The notes beneath the pieces are model-generated. The model ran no database searches. It had not been told where the DNA came from and worked only from the letters and a program-made list of their open reading frames with translations. A program made the translations under genes and the position numbers. From NCBI GenBank assembly GCA_947631075.1, contig CANRJU010000139.1, positions 1 to 6,997 on the forward strand: a DNA stretch of 6,997 bases. The letters are read 5' to 3'. Source of the stretch: an uncultured Lachnospiraceae bacterium (GTDB taxonomy: Bacteria > Bacillota > Clostridia > Lachnospirales > Lachnospiraceae). This document shows positions 4,997 to 6,997 of the stretch, one piece after another (the stretch's first letter is position 1; each line of letters starts with the position of its first letter).

Positions 4997-6445
4997 TCAG
5001 AATACTGCCTCTCCCTGGGCTGTCATATCCTCCACTGCCTCTATCATATTTGCGATAAGAGCCTCTATCTCCCCAGACAGCTCCTTCGTCTTTTCGTAGC
5101 GCTTCTCAGCAGTCGCTATGTCACCCGCGTCAACGGCGGACAGCACATCCCGTCCCTGCGTATGATACATTCTGTGCTTCTCGCCCAATTCAGCCCAGAG
5201 CTCAGACAGCTTCGGGTGACGGACGCGAATCGCGTTGTAGAAATGGCCGAACGCGCACTTGTTCGGATCTAACTGCAGCGGATCGACCTTCTTCTTGTCG
5301 ATCATCGCCCGCACCTTGTTCGCCCAGTTCTCATGAGCTGCTCTGGCCCGGCCTAAGACGTCTATCAATTCCTTGTTGGTCAGCATGGAAATACCCAGAT
5401 CCAGACCGGTATATATGTTATTGGTGCTCTCCGTAATCCGGCTGTCGATCTTCTCCATCTGCTCCGCCACGCTCCGGCTGTCGTCCGCCAGCTCGCTGAC
5501 CGTAACGGTGAGGTAAGTAATCTCCTCCGCGTCCTGGCTGCACTGCTGCATAGCGGCGTTGACGTCATCCGTGGCCTGCTCCACCTTCTGCATGTACTCG
5601 TCAATGGCCGACACATCCACGGCAACCTGCTCTAACATGTTGATATTTTCTCCAACTGTAGAAAATACGGTATCAATCTTGCCGCTCATCTCCTCTGTGG
5701 ACCGGGACGCCTTCTCCGTGCTGGACTGTCCCGCGCGGGACGCCTCGTAAATCCTCGTCACGAATTCCTTCATGGCGTTGAGCTCTTTCTGCGTGTTCTC
5801 CGCCAATTTCCCGACTTCCTCCGCCACAACGGCAAAACCGCGTCCCTGCTCGCCGGCGCGGGCCGCCTCAATGGAGGCGTTGAGCGCCAGCAGGTTGGTC
5901 TGCGTGGCGATACCCTGCACGCTGTCCACGATGCCCTCAATCTCCTGAACCAGTTCCACCAGCTCCATAATCTGGCCCTTCATCTGATCCATATCCTGTA
6001 CTACATCCTGCTTCAGATACTCCACGTCCTGTAACAGCTTCCGTCCCTCGTTGTTCTTCTTGGACAGCTCCCCGCTCTCCTGGGACAGCTTCTTCAAGCG
6101 AGCGGATGTATAGCCCACATTCTCACGCACATGACCCATCGTGGACGTAGTCTCCTGTACCACCGCCAGGTTGGACTGGGACAATTCCGCCAGTTTCCCG
6201 GCAAAATCTGCCAGATAATCCGACATATACGACATCTCCACATCAAAGTTGGATATGTCGCCGGAAATCCCCATGACCGCCCGCGCCTCCTCAATGGCCA
6301 TCTTCTGGAACTGCAGAACCTGATCCACCTTCTCTAACAGCTGCTTTGCCTCTCCGGACTTCGCCTCCGGGCGCTCCGCCCCGTCTCCTTTCATGGCTGC
6401 CAGCATATATTGTCTGATCAGCTGAATTTCATTACTCTTTGCCAT
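4997..6445 (-). CDS. Soluble methyl-accepting chemotaxis-like protein with C-terminal CZB zinc-binding domain
   Basis: 482 residues, with no membrane segment or signal peptide, so cytoplasmic. Residues about 85-345 are a long alpha-helical coiled coil. They contain the highly conserved MCP hairpin tip (GIATQTNLLALNASIEAARAGE at 178-199, then GRGFAVVAEEVGKLAE), which contacts CheA and CheW. Residues about 355-482 form a CZB domain with the zinc set His371 (AHENW), Cys397 (KCAFGHFY), His424 and His428. The 27- and 4-residue spacings equal those of known CZB proteins such as E. coli DgcZ. CZB receptors respond to zinc or to oxidants at the Zn-Cys centre; which signal applies here is unknown. The start is the ATG at 6443-6445, with AAAGGA 9 bases upstream; a TTG two codons earlier is an alternative. 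There are no che or flagellar genes nearby. Confidence 0.93.
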   Translation of the reverse strand: MAKSNEIQLIRQYMLAAMKGDGAERPEAKSGEAKQLLEKVDQVLQFQKMAIEEARAVMGISGDISNFDVEMSYMSDYLADFAGKLAELSQSNLAVVQETTSTMGHVRENVGYTSARLKKLSQESGELSKKNNEGRKLLQDVEYLKQDVVQDMDQMKGQIMELVELVQEIEGIVDSVQGIATQTNLLALNASIEAARAGEQGRGFAVVAEEVGKLAENTQKELNAMKEFVTRIYEASRAGQSSTEKASRSTEEMSGKIDTVFSTVGENINMLEQVAVDVSAIDEYMQKVEQATDDVNAAMQQCSQDAEEITYLTVTVSELADDSRSVAEQMEKIDSRITESTNNIYTGLDLGISMLTNKELIDVLGRARAAHENWANKVRAMIDKKKVDPLQLDPNKCAFGHFYNAIRVRHPKLSELWAELGEKHRMYHTQGRDVLSAVDAGDIATAEKRYEKTKELSGEIEALIANMIEAVEDMTAQGEAVF

Positions 6446-6482
6446 CTTCAACCGTCCTTTCCTCTCTCATATATAATATAGT

Positions 6483-6509
6483 ATTTTACCATACTTTTTC
6501 ATTTGTGAA
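6483..6509 (-). promoter_or_regulatory. Candidate promoter of the chemoreceptor gene
   Basis: On the minus strand TATGG-TAAAAT gives an extended -10 (TAAAAT at 6483-6488). TTCACA (6504-6509) matches the -35 at five of six positions, but the 15-bp spacer is short. No sigma-D (motility-type) promoter is visible. The rest of the 122-bp spacer (6446-6567) is very AT-rich, with no terminator hairpin for the gene to its right. Confidence 0.35.
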
Positions 6510-6567
6510 CAGTCCATTCTTCTAACTTTCACATTTTTCACTTATTTTAATATTTGTTTATAATTAT

Positions 6568-6997
6568 TTACGCTTTCATCGACTCCCTGACCCTCTGGTA
6601 ATCCGGGTAAAACTGTCCTACCAGAGACCAGAACCGCTTGTTGTGCCCCGCTTCATGCAGATGAGTCAGTTCGTGGACTATGACGTACTCCAGACACTCC
6701 GGCGGCCTCTCCGCCAGCTCAATGTTGAGACATATTTTCTTCTTCTGTATATGGCAGGATCCCCAGCGGGACTTCATGCGGCGAAACGCCCAGGCGTCCG
6801 CGTGCTTCCCCACAATGCTCTCATAGCGCGGCACCAGCTCCCGCATCCGTTCCTCCATCTGCTCCTGATACCAGGAATCCAGTTGTTTCTGCTGTTCTAC
6901 TTCTGTAGACTTAGCTCGGACGCGCAGATAGATTTCCCCGTCCGCCCACTGGGTGAGCGGGGGCTTGAGGGAGCGCTCGATCCGCAGCGGGCACGTC
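6568..6997 (-). CDS. YgjP/DUF45-type M48-like zinc metallopeptidase, N-terminus cut by window edge
   Basis: 143 codons are visible and the frame is open to the right edge. Reading 5' to 3' it begins within TCPLRIERSLKPPLTQW and ends at TAA (6568-6570). Family members are usually about 230 residues, so roughly 90 are missing. Hallmarks are RRMKSRWGSC, a LNIEL strand, and YVIVHELTHLHEAGH followed by NKRFW. The HExxH motif (codons at 6661-6675) supplies two zinc ligands and the catalytic Glu, and the second His of HEAGH is the expected third ligand. This matches the YgjP group, predicted cytosolic zinc-dependent hydrolases of unclear substrate. An internal Met at 6858 is not the true start, because conserved family sequence continues upstream of it. 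Orientation and the 122-bp gap allow read-through into the chemoreceptor gene. Confidence 0.88.
   Translation of the reverse strand, partial: TCPLRIERSLKPPLTQWADGEIYLRVRAKSTEVEQQKQLDSWYQEQMEERMRELVPRYESIVGKHADAWAFRRMKSRWGSCHIQKKKICLNIELAERPPECLEYVIVHELTHLHEAGHNKRFWSLVGQFYPDYQRVRESMKA

Overview
The window reads as an ordinary chromosomal segment of an anaerobic Firmicute, most likely a Lachnospiraceae/Clostridium-cluster XIVa-type gut bacterium. This rests on fairly GC-rich genes separated by AT-rich spacers, strong AGGAGG-like ribosome binding sites, a clostridial-type nifS-nifU-mnmA cluster, and proteins that look clostridial. The genus cannot be fixed from the sequence alone.

Layout, left to right. 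Positions 1-1058 (minus strand, 3' end cut by the window edge) encode a membrane-anchored protein with a degenerate LytR-CpsA-Psr-like domain and a C-terminal LytR_C domain. Its promoter is at 1102-1130. A 294-bp divergent spacer (1059-1352) follows and holds a four-copy, 21-bp imperfect tandem array (1193-1276) of dyad-containing, operator-like units. Positions 1353-2090 (plus strand, the only plus-strand gene) encode a short-chain dehydrogenase/reductase of the FabG/YmfI type. The 73-bp convergent gap after it carries what may be a decayed copy of that gene's 3' end and no recognisable terminator.

Positions 2164-4839 (minus strand) form a tightly overlapping operon, nifS -> nifU -> mnmA: cysteine desulfurase, Fe-S scaffold, then tRNA U34 2-thiouridylase. 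NifS mobilises sulfur from cysteine, NifU builds Fe-S clusters, and MnmA puts sulfur on the wobble uridine. A near-consensus promoter (4881-4908) drives the operon, and its -35 box lies inside one copy of a 38-bp tandem repeat (4896-4990). Positions 4997-6445 (minus) encode a soluble chemoreceptor-like protein with a C-terminal CZB zinc-binding domain. From 6568 to the right edge (minus, N-terminus cut off) is a YgjP-type zinc metallopeptidase.

No mobile element, CRISPR array, tRNA or rRNA was found, and no wholly new system is evident. The best leads are the two non-coding tandem arrays (1193-1276 and 4896-4990), the loss of catalytic signature residues in the LCP-like protein, and a CxxC in MnmA that supplies a third cysteine, which together with an adjacent scaffold gene fits an Fe-S-dependent mechanism.
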